DNA of 48,255 bases, from contig PLWQ01000033.1 of NCBI GenBank assembly GCA_003165595.1, positions 91,501 to 139,755 of the forward strand, in the 5' to 3' direction. This document shows, one piece after another, positions 24,760 through 31,769 of the stretch. The position numbers and the translations under genes were made by a program. Within the stretch, counting starts at the first letter, position 1. Each line of letters opens with the position of its first letter. This DNA comes from Fibrobacterota bacterium (GTDB taxonomy: Bacteria > Fibrobacterota > Chitinivibrionia > Chitinivibrionales > FEN-1185). The notes under the pieces were generated by a model. That model saw only the letters and a list, made by a program, of their open reading frames with translations. It did no database searches and was not told the DNA's origin.

Positions 24760-26219
24760 CCTGTTCGCCCTTCGCGAGATCCTGCGTGACGCACGACCTT
24801 CCGCGATGTTTATTTACTACCATGATACGCTCGGCAGCTCTGTTCCCCGCAATCTTTTTGGGCGCGGCAATCGTCCAATGCGCCCCGTCCGCTTCTGCAA
24901 TTGCCCACGGCTCGCCCGGAGCGAGGACTTCACATAGGGGAAGCGCTCCGGCGCACGCAATGCTCGTGGCCCAGAACGATTCGCCGGTCCCGTCCGGCGG
25001 CGATGTGTGGGATCTTGAACCGGCTGGCCGTAAGGCCGGCGGCTACTATGCACAGGGGGAAGGGTTCCACGTTCCTTCGTCGAACGCGCGTATCATGCTG
25101 CGCCAGAATCTGTCTGCGGCCCGCTTGCATTTTCTGTCTCCGGTGGAGCTGGACAATGGTGGAACGCACGGTGCGGTGTCGTTGTCGGGGAGCGCAACCA
25201 TCGAGCGCGGCGACGCAGTGGGAAGAGTGTTTATCGCCGCGACCGGTCTGGGCAGGATCGGCGTCGCCGTTCCGTGCACGCTGCTTGCAAAGAGCGAACT
25301 TGCCATCTCCACGGTAGAGGGCGTTTCCTACCGGGGCTCCGTTATCGTCGCGCCCGACCAGGGCGGACTTTTTTCTCTTGTAAATTTTGTGGACGTGGAA
25401 GACTACCTGCGCGGCGTGGTGCCGCTTGAAGTGGGGAAGGGCGGAGTGGACGTTGCCGAAGCGGTCAAGGCGCAGGCCGTGGCTGCCCGCACTTACACGT
25501 TTCGGAAAATGCAGGATAACGCGCTTGCGGCGTTCGACCTCAACGCCACCGTTTCCGATCAGGTGTACGGCGGCGTCGGCGCCGAGGCGGAGGCGTGCAG
25601 CAAGGCAATTCTGGACACCAGGGACCAGGTCATGGTGTATCACGACAGCCTCATCTATGCCTACTACCATTCCACCTGCGGCGGGAGAACCGCAAACATC
25701 GAGGACGTGTGGAACAAGAGTGCGCTCGGCTACCTGCGCTCTGCAAACGACGTGAACGGGTGGAACGGCCCGTTCTGTGCTCAGTCCGGCTCCTTTACAT
25801 GGGAAGAACGATGGCCGCTTTCCGCACTTTCCGGCATCGTCATCCGGTTTTCCCGTGAGACATTTCCGCAGAATCCCTGCACCGGCGATGTGCGGGACGT
25901 TACCGTGGATTCGCGTTTTGCCTGCGGGCGCGTACGCCAATGCAGCGTGCATACGTCAAGCGGAACGTTTTCCTACGGCGGGGACAAGATCAGGTTCGTC
26001 TTTCGCCGGAACCTGCCCGGATTTCCCATTCTCAAAAGCAGCATCATCACCGGGGTTACCGTCCGCGACGGCGCCCTCATCATGAAGGGCAGGGGCTATG
26101 GCCACGGCGTGGGGATGTGCCAGACCGGCGCGCTGGGAAGGGCGCGAAACGGTGAAAAGTATGATGAGATTCTGCATGCATATTATGCCGGGATTGAGAT
26201 AAGAAAAGTGACAAAGTAA
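24756..26219 (+). CDS. SpoIID/LytB domain protein
   Basis: A 487-residue exported protein of the SpoIID/LytB family, whose sporulation members are peptidoglycan lytic transglycosylases. The signature is visible: EDYLRGVVPLEVGKG, then AVAARTYTF, YHSTCGGRTANIEDVWN, and GRGYGHGVGMCQTGALGRA near the C-terminus. Residues 190 onward match the family. A GTG at 24756 overlaps the def stop (GTGA) and is taken as the start by analogy with other overlaps here; the alternative ATG at 24822 gives a cleaner signal peptide (MIRSAALFPAIFLGAAIVQC), but has no ribosome-binding site. In non-sporulating bacteria such proteins modify or remodel peptidoglycan. The substrate is not known here. Confidence 0.85.
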   Translation: MTCSPFARSCVTHDLPRCLFTTMIRSAALFPAIFLGAAIVQCAPSASAIAHGSPGARTSHRGSAPAHAMLVAQNDSPVPSGGDVWDLEPAGRKAGGYYAQGEGFHVPSSNARIMLRQNLSAARLHFLSPVELDNGGTHGAVSLSGSATIERGDAVGRVFIAATGLGRIGVAVPCTLLAKSELAISTVEGVSYRGSVIVAPDQGGLFSLVNFVDVEDYLRGVVPLEVGKGGVDVAEAVKAQAVAARTYTFRKMQDNALAAFDLNATVSDQVYGGVGAEAEACSKAILDTRDQVMVYHDSLIYAYYHSTCGGRTANIEDVWNKSALGYLRSANDVNGWNGPFCAQSGSFTWEERWPLSALSGIVIRFSRETFPQNPCTGDVRDVTVDSRFACGRVRQCSVHTSSGTFSYGGDKIRFVFRRNLPGFPILKSSIITGVTVRDGALIMKGRGYGHGVGMCQTGALGRARNGEKYDEILHAYYAGIEIRKVTK

Positions 26220-26336
26220 CACAGCAGCGAAGCGATAATGGTGAGAAAAGGCAGAAGACAGAATTTAGGACAAGACGCAGGAGACCGTTTTGAAATGTTA
26301 AGCTAACGAATTCACACTTTTCATCAGGAGCCTCAC

Positions 26337-26864
26337 ATGTCCGCATTCATCGACCTTGCGAAGAAGCGGTATTCGGTGCGCTCGTATCAGGACAAACCTG
26401 TCGAGGAAGCTATGCTGCTCAAAATCCTTGAGGCGGGTATTCTCGCGCCGTCGGCATGCAACAATCAGCCGCTCGCGATTATTGTTGTCCGCAAGGATGA
26501 AACCAGAAAAGCGCTGCTTGCCGCCTACGAACGCCCTTGGCTTGCGCTGGCGCCGATTGTCCTGGCCCTGTGCTGCGAAACATCGCAAACCTGGAGGCGC
26601 AGCGACGGCAAGAACTTCGGTGACGTGGACGTGGCAATCGCAATGGATCACATCACGCTCGCGGCCGCGGAGGCGGGGCTGGGAACCTGCTGGATAGGAA
26701 ATTTCAAGGATGCCGAGGCCCGGGCCGTGCTCAAGCTGCCCGGCAATGTTGAACCCGTTGTGCTGACGCCGCTTGGATATCCGGCGTCACAACCGCCTGT
26801 CAAGAAGCGCAAGAGGTTGCAGGACATAGTCCACTGGGATCACTACGGCGGGAAGTATCAGTAG
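26337..26864 (+). CDS. Nitroreductase family protein
   Basis: FMN-dependent oxidoreductase family, 175 residues. The N-terminal RYSVRSYQDKPV and the LEAGILAPSACNNQP segments form the flavin-binding motif of nitroreductases, and AAAEAGLGTCWIGNF near residue 115 is the second flavin segment. The C-terminus VVLTPLGYPA fits. This is the short, NfsA/FRP-related type seen in many anaerobes, of unknown substrate. AGGAG lies 8 bases upstream of the start. It ends by overlapping, on the opposite strand, the last 7 bases of the pilus operon. Confidence 0.9.
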   Translation: MSAFIDLAKKRYSVRSYQDKPVEEAMLLKILEAGILAPSACNNQPLAIIVVRKDETRKALLAAYERPWLALAPIVLALCCETSQTWRRSDGKNFGDVDVAIAMDHITLAAAEAGLGTCWIGNFKDAEARAVLKLPGNVEPVVLTPLGYPASQPPVKKRKRLQDIVHWDHYGGKYQ

Positions 26865-27409
26865 TTCCACCTTATTCCCGAGCGCAGCGTGTCCGGCAGG
26901 TACCGCGTTTTCACGCGGTTGCGGATTTCGCTTGCAATGCCGCTGGCGGCCACGGCCCCCAGAGTAATGATGAGGGAGGCGTTGCAGGAACTGTCTGCGC
27001 CGGTTTGCGTCTGAACGGAGGAGGGCGCATCCTCTCTTTCCACGGCAAACCGGACGACGCGGGCGCCGTCGGAAGCAAACCGGAGCGCGGTATCGTTTTT
27101 GACAAGCGAATCGTTTCTGAGCCGGTACGTTACCGTGTCGCCTCCGGTGCGCACGAAAGTGATGGAGCCCGCGTCAAAGGCGATTACCTGAGACGAACGG
27201 CGCACGTCCCCGGCAACCATGGATGCGGCCAGCTCCGTCTGCGCATAAAACATGCTCTTGCGTTTCTGGAGCACGGTGTGTCGCGCCATAAAGGTCCAGG
27301 AAAAAAGGACCAGCGACACCAGGATGCTTCCGATGCTGAGCGCCACGACGAGCTCGACCAGGGTCATGCCTGCATTCGGGCGGCAGGATTTATCTGGTTG
27401 CGATGCCAT
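26858..27409 (-). CDS. Type IV pilus or type II secretion pseudopilin (PilW/GspJ-like)
   Basis: A 183-residue minor pseudopilin. The prepilin signal ends RPNAG|MTLVEL: G14, then M15 at +1, and the conserved glutamate E19 at +5. A hydrophobic helix (VVALSIGSILVSLVLFSW) follows. The C-terminal part has a disulfide-like or beta fold typical of GspJ/PilW. The start at ATG 27409 is chosen because it gives a short leader with a ribosome-binding AGGG nearby; longer alternatives add an implausible N-terminus. It overlaps the previous gene by 20 bases and is last in the operon. The +1 residue is Met rather than the common Phe. Confidence 0.78.
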   Translation of the reverse strand: MASQPDKSCRPNAGMTLVELVVALSIGSILVSLVLFSWTFMARHTVLQKRKSMFYAQTELAASMVAGDVRRSSQVIAFDAGSITFVRTGGDTVTYRLRNDSLVKNDTALRFASDGARVVRFAVEREDAPSSVQTQTGADSSCNASLIITLGAVAASGIASEIRNRVKTRYLPDTLRSGIRWNY

Positions 27410-27818
27410 TATATCCCTGCAACATGCGAAAGGTGAAGCCAAGACCGGACCCGAGCTTCCTCTTCACCGAAACAGCGTATTCCTGGTACAAAATAACCGA
27501 ATCCCGGGGCGGCGGCACATTCCCGCCGATGAGCGTTCGCGACACCTCGAATTCGATGCCATTGACGGTATCGGAATAGACGGTGTCGCCGGGCAGTACG
27601 GACGCCGACTCGCTGCTCCGGATGCGCTCGGCCTCGTTTTTAGCAATCGTTGTCGCGTACGACACGCCCGTGCGCCTTCCCGCAATCCGGTCGCCGGTAA
27701 CGATAAGGCTTACGACGGCCGACGTAATGGCGCTCAGAATAAAGAGCGCGATGAGGACCTCGACGATGGTCATGCCGGCCGTGCGACGGCATCGCACGAT
27801 TCGGCTATGCAGCTTCAT
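27390..27818 (-). CDS. Type IV pilus or type II secretion pseudopilin (PilV/GspI-like)
   Basis: A 142-residue minor pseudopilin with prepilin peptidase site TAG|MTIVEV (G15, M16, E20) and a hydrophobic helix LIALFILSAITSAVVSLIV. The following VTGDRIAGRRTGVSYATTIAKNEAERIRSS is characteristic of GspI/PilV, which often have a conserved helix with Asn-Glu-Ala. It is downstream of the large PilX-like gene (4 bases) and overlaps the next pseudopilin. It probably forms part of the tip complex that primes pilus or pseudopilus assembly. Confidence 0.8.
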   Translation of the reverse strand: MKLHSRIVRCRRTAGMTIVEVLIALFILSAITSAVVSLIVTGDRIAGRRTGVSYATTIAKNEAERIRSSESASVLPGDTVYSDTVNGIEFEVSRTLIGGNVPPPRDSVILYQEYAVSVKRKLGSGLGFTFRMLQGYNGIATR

Positions 27819-27822
27819 GCGG

Positions 27823-29397
27823 CTATCCTTCGTCCCAGCGGATCATGACGGCGGCCCTTCCCATGAAAAAGGGCCAGGCGTAACTTGCAATGGTTTGCAG
27901 CGGGCGAATCGACCCGACAAGGATGTTCTTCGGCGACGTGAATTGCGCAAACGGTGTTTGGCTCATAAAGGAATTGATGCTTGACATATCGGTAACCTGG
28001 TTGGCGCGCAGGATGCCGCACAGGCTGCCCTGAAGGACAATGGTTCCGGACGCCCACAGCGCGCCCGTGATCGCCGTGTTCCTGTCGGTTGCGATGCCGC
28101 CGGGGGTTCCGCAGGCGACAATGATGCCGTCTACCGAGGCGTTTTGGAGCAGCCGCACAGGAAGAAGGTTTTTCTTCCGTTGGGCGGTGTCTTTGGGCGG
28201 CTCTCCGTAGCACACAATGACGGACTTGTTTTCCACCCGCGCGTTCTTGCAGATGAGCACCGACGACAGGGCCAGCGCATTGCCCGAAAACGACGCTCTG
28301 TCGCTTACGACAAGACGTTTAGCGGTAAATGCCGACACATTGTGGAGCGAACTCTGATCGTAGCAATTAACCTCGCCGCTCGAAACGAACTCAACGTTCT
28401 CCACCGTCGTGTTTCCCGATATCTGGATGTCGCCCAGGACAAATACCCTGCGCTTCTCCTTCCAGACAATCGGGTCCATGGAGCCGCTCAAGAAAAGCGA
28501 GCCATTCACGACTTCGGGAATGCCTGCGCACTGGTCGCTCGATTGCACGGTGACCGGCGCCGTAGGGAGTGTGGAGTCCGCTTTTTCCGAGAGCAGTCCG
28601 CGATAATAGGAGACGAGATTGACAATGTCGGACAGGCGCAGGTCTGTGGACGCGGGAACCCGCTTCCCGTGTGCGCTGGCGGCCGCGCTGTCCGCCGCAG
28701 CTATCCCGGTCCTGACGCCCGCCGCCGGCGGAGGCGGTTGTTGCATCAGGGACGTTATTCCCGCAATAACGCCTCCCTCTGGCTTTGGTCCGGCCGCCAA
28801 ATAGCAAACGGTGTCGGCCGACGAATACAGTATCCCGCCCAGCAGGACCCGCACCGACTTGAAGACGCTTCTGAACTCCCCTTTGGAAATAAGGACCCTA
28901 AAGCACGGCTCCAGGGCAAGGGACACGCTTGCCGTGCCGAAGGAATCGACGCTGTACGGAGTAACAACCGTGGGACTGTCGTCGGGCACGAGCGCGGAGC
29001 CGCTGTCACCGCTGATGCTTACCCGCTTGCCGAACAGCTGTTTGTTGAACGACGAATCGAGCGCGTTGATATGCGCGAGCGTGTCGCTGTGCGGTTTTGA
29101 AAGCAGCTCCATCCCTTTCCAGATGCCTGCACGCGCGTTGCACAGCGCCTGGAACGCGGCCGGTCCGGCAAGGGCAGGCTTTCCTATGGTGAGCTGCGCG
29201 CTGATGTACAGCGACGCAACGATAAGAGCGAATGCCGCAAACACAAGGACCAGGGGAAGCGCTGCGCCGGATGCGGAGGAGAGGCGCGAGCCTACACACA
29301 AACCATTGCACAGCCGCCGTAAACGCGCGAAGAATGCCCGGAGCGATGCTCGCGGTTTCCTGGGGACGACGCGGGAATTGAAGCATTGCGACTGCAT
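27823..29397 (-). CDS. Large PilX-like protein with possible beta-helical C-terminal region
   Basis: A 524-residue protein in the middle of the pilus operon. Residues 43-65 are one hydrophobic segment beginning SGAALPLVLVFAAFALIVA, close to the start of PilX N-terminal domains (GAALLVALxxLLxLTLL). The rest is far longer than PilX or GspK (about 170-330). Residues about 330-470 alternate short beta strands and turns (NTTVENVEFVSSGEVNC, ASFSGNALALSSVLICKN, ASVDGIIVACGTPGG), resembling a bactofilin-like or beta-helical fold. The ATG at 29397 is chosen because GGGGG precedes it and an upstream TTG (29427) would add a poor N-terminus. A tip adhesin role is inferred. GspK is the alternative parallel. 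Confidence 0.62.
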   Translation of the reverse strand: MQSQCFNSRVVPRKPRASLRAFFARLRRLCNGLCVGSRLSSASGAALPLVLVFAAFALIVASLYISAQLTIGKPALAGPAAFQALCNARAGIWKGMELLSKPHSDTLAHINALDSSFNKQLFGKRVSISGDSGSALVPDDSPTVVTPYSVDSFGTASVSLALEPCFRVLISKGEFRSVFKSVRVLLGGILYSSADTVCYLAAGPKPEGGVIAGITSLMQQPPPPAAGVRTGIAAADSAAASAHGKRVPASTDLRLSDIVNLVSYYRGLLSEKADSTLPTAPVTVQSSDQCAGIPEVVNGSLFLSGSMDPIVWKEKRRVFVLGDIQISGNTTVENVEFVSSGEVNCYDQSSLHNVSAFTAKRLVVSDRASFSGNALALSSVLICKNARVENKSVIVCYGEPPKDTAQRKKNLLPVRLLQNASVDGIIVACGTPGGIATDRNTAITGALWASGTIVLQGSLCGILRANQVTDMSSINSFMSQTPFAQFTSPKNILVGSIRPLQTIASYAWPFFMGRAAVMIRWDEG

Positions 29398-29486
29398 AAG
29401 CCCCCGGAAAAAGGGAAGGCCTCCCAAGAATCATTGTGTGCAGCCTGACCGGGCACCTGGAAGCCAGGGTCTGTACCCGTGGGCCG

Positions 29487-29978
29487 TTACTCCTTGACAG
29501 AAAGCTCGTACGTGCCGCGCTTGTCGCGGAGCGTCACCGACGTCTTGCCGATCATGAGGATTTTCTGGCCGCCAAGCGTATCACCGATGCCCAGAATGGA
29601 GGTGCTGCCGCCGGCACCCTCCAGAATCGCGAGAGGATTGCTTTTGTAAAGAATTCCTTTGAGCACGAGCACGGGCCTTCCCGAGGTGGACTGCGCGCGC
29701 CGTGCAGCTGGTGCGGCGCTCTCCCGCGCTTCGGAAACGGGTTTGAGCGGACTCTCGAAGTCGCCTTTGTACGCTGTTGCCTCGGCAAGAGGCGGAAGGG
29801 ACAGCGCCTTTTCCACGAGCGCGAACGAGGCCGAAAAAGCCGATTCGGATTGCGCCGCGACAACCGCGGCCGGCTTTTCACGGTGCTTCAGGATGCCGCG
29901 CGCGAGGGAAATGCTGCCGATCCACGCGGCAAGGGCGCAGGCGCACAAGAGCGAGAGAACTGGTTTGGACATCGGCAT
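29487..29978 (-). CDS. GspC/PilP-like inner-membrane protein
   Basis: A 163-residue protein with one transmembrane helix (about residues 6-26, VLSLLCACALAAWIGSISLA), a linker, and a compact C-terminal domain (about 105-160: LVLKGILYKSNPLAILEGAGGS, then ILGIGDTLGGQKILMIGKTSV). This is the pattern of the homology region of GspC and of PilP, which link the inner-membrane platform to the secretin. It lies 4 bases downstream of the PilO-like gene, which supports the assignment. Gene boundaries are clear; the choice between GspC and PilP is not. Confidence 0.72.
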   Translation of the reverse strand: MPMSKPVLSLLCACALAAWIGSISLARGILKHREKPAAVVAAQSESAFSASFALVEKALSLPPLAEATAYKGDFESPLKPVSEARESAAPAARRAQSTSGRPVLVLKGILYKSNPLAILEGAGGSTSILGIGDTLGGQKILMIGKTSVTLRDKRGTYELSVKE

Positions 29979-29981
29979 ATG

Positions 29982-30530
29982 TTACTGCGCCTTCTTAAGG
30001 AAGCAGGTGACGAGAATGTGGACATCGAGGCCGTTTTTCTGGGCGGTAACCGCGAGCCGCTCCACACGCAGCGCCTGCGGCGTTCGTTCCAGCGAGGCGA
30101 CAAAACGGGCCAGCGAATGATACGAAGTGGTCATTTCCAGAACAACCGGATACTCTGCACGGTGCGCGGTCTCCTGCTGGGGAAGCATCTTTACAAACCG
30201 GATATCTGCCTCTTTTGCGCGCGAAATGAGGAGCTGCAAAAGGTCCGAAAGGCCGCCAGCCTCATAGTCGGCGGGCGCCGGCGCCGCACGGCCGGCAACG
30301 TCGGCAAGCAACCGCTGCCTGTCGAGAAGGCGTACCCGTATCTCCTGGTACCGGTTCCTGTCCGAAAGCAGTGATTTGAAGTAGTCAAGCTGAACGGCAG
30401 TCGCGCTAAGGACAGCCGCCTGGGGCACAAGCGCGAACCGCGCGAGCGCCAGAAACAGGAGGATCGTGCACGAAAAAACCGTGACGGGTATTATTTCACC
30501 GGCGAATCGCCGGAAAGCCGAAGCTTGCAT
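29982..30530 (-). CDS. PilO/GspM-like pilus assembly protein
   Basis: A 182-residue bitopic protein: one helix (about 12-33, IIPVTVFSCTILLFLALARF), a coiled-coil stretch (QLDYFKSLLSDRNRYQEIRVRL), and a ferredoxin-like C-terminal domain (YPVVLEMTTSYHSLARFVASLE, then LDVHILVTCF). The H-S-L-A-R-F-V-A-S-L-E pattern matches PilO, which pairs with PilN in the inner-membrane platform. It overlaps the end of the upstream PilN-like gene by 40 bases, unusually long, and precedes the GspC/PilP-like gene by 4. Confidence 0.75.
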   Translation of the reverse strand: MQASAFRRFAGEIIPVTVFSCTILLFLALARFALVPQAAVLSATAVQLDYFKSLLSDRNRYQEIRVRLLDRQRLLADVAGRAAPAPADYEAGGLSDLLQLLISRAKEADIRFVKMLPQQETAHRAEYPVVLEMTTSYHSLARFVASLERTPQALRVERLAVTAQKNGLDVHILVTCFLKKAQ

Positions 30531-31747
30531 GTTATCCTGAAGGAGACAATGTTGTGAACCTCATTTCGTTCGAGAGACGACAATGAAATGTCCGAATACA
30601 ATCCGCTGCTTGCCAGCGACGAGATAAACCCCGTTACCAGGGATTCGTTGCGAGCCCAGCCGGAGAACGCCGCGCCCACCTTGCCCGAGGCTGCGGAACC
30701 GTCCGTTCCTATCATGTCAAGGTACAGTCCGTCTGGCCTCAGGGTGCCCAGGGTCGAAAGCATCTTCGTCCATCGCGTCGACGCGGCGGCAACATCGTGA
30801 GCCAGCAGAATGGCGCGAGCCAGCGAATCGTTACTTGCGGTGAGCACCTTGATTTCCGGTGTTTTTGCAAGAATGACCCGGTATTGCTCCACGTACGATG
30901 CGAGACGCTTGCCGGCGACCCAAGCCGCGGCCGGCAGCGCTGCCGCCAGCAACAGGCCGCACACCGCAACGGCGGCGGAAAAGGCGTAGACGCCCGTGCG
31001 CACGCGCCGCAGGCCCGCACCCGGCGCCGCGCCCGCGAGACGGGGCACATTGCCGCAGGAACCGGCGAGCGCCGCGCCTGCGGCCTGCAGCGATTCGACA
31101 TCCGATGCGTCAATACCTGCTTTGGAAAGGCTAGGTCGGTGCACGGTGTAGCCCGAGTCCTGCGGCAGGTCGGTTGCGGCGTCAAAGGCATACAGGTGCG
31201 AAGGCCAGGGTATTGACCGCTGCGAGATTGACCAGAACCGGGAAAGCCTGCCCAGGTGCGACTCGAGGGCATGCGGAGAAGAAGGCGCCATGGAGAAAAC
31301 CGCAAGGAGCGAACCGTCGGCAACGATTCCTATTTTGTAAAATGGTCCGGCGTTGTGGACCGAAACGAATGACCGGGCCGTAGGGTCGAGCGCCAGCGGA
31401 AGCGTGCACAAAAATGCGTCGTCCGGAACCACGCCGACAAGGTTGCCGAAAAGGCGGTCCGAGAATGCCGCCAGGGCCGTATCGCTTGTCCGCGGCGTCC
31501 AACCGGCCGGCGCTTGCTGCGGGGAAGCGCCGGCTGCCTGGGAAGAAGACGGTGAACGATGCGTCTTCCAACGCGACGGCGCCGCGGCGACAACGCCGCG
31601 GTGGAGCAGCAGCAAGTTTCCGGCAACGCTGTCTGCATTCCAGCGGTCGGTGCGTTTTATGCGCCAGCCCTGCGCGGATTTTTCAAGGCTGGCGAGGAAA
31701 AAGGTCCCGTCGCCGCTGGAGAGTATGCCGTGTACCTGTTGAGACAT
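30491..31747 (-). CDS. GspL-type protein: PilM-like and PilN-like regions fused
   Basis: A 418-residue protein. Residues 100-240 keep traces of the actin-like PilM/GspL cytoplasmic fold (VSVHNAGPFYKIGIVADGSLLAV, and AAGAALAGSCGNVPRLAG as the last glycine-rich loop). A transmembrane helix covers about 252-279. After it comes a coiled coil and a PilN-like periplasmic domain (WTKMLSTLGTLRPDGLYLDMI, GWARNESLVTGFISSLASSGL). In type IV pili PilM and PilN are separate; a fusion resembles GspL of type II secretion, though the N-terminal part is degenerate and includes a Ser/Pro-rich insert (61-90). It sits between the secretin and PilO-like genes. Confidence 0.72.
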   Translation of the reverse strand: MSQQVHGILSSGDGTFFLASLEKSAQGWRIKRTDRWNADSVAGNLLLLHRGVVAAAPSRWKTHRSPSSSQAAGASPQQAPAGWTPRTSDTALAAFSDRLFGNLVGVVPDDAFLCTLPLALDPTARSFVSVHNAGPFYKIGIVADGSLLAVFSMAPSSPHALESHLGRLSRFWSISQRSIPWPSHLYAFDAATDLPQDSGYTVHRPSLSKAGIDASDVESLQAAGAALAGSCGNVPRLAGAAPGAGLRRVRTGVYAFSAAVAVCGLLLAAALPAAAWVAGKRLASYVEQYRVILAKTPEIKVLTASNDSLARAILLAHDVAAASTRWTKMLSTLGTLRPDGLYLDMIGTDGSAASGKVGAAFSGWARNESLVTGFISSLASSGLYSDISLSSLERNEVHNIVSFRITCKLRLSGDSPVK

Positions 31748-31769
31748 GGTCGACGTTTCCGTTCTTACG

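Noticed and set aside
29398-29427. TTG start for the large PilX-like gene
   Set aside because: It adds ten residues with no family pattern, whereas the ATG at 29397 has a nearby GGGGG.
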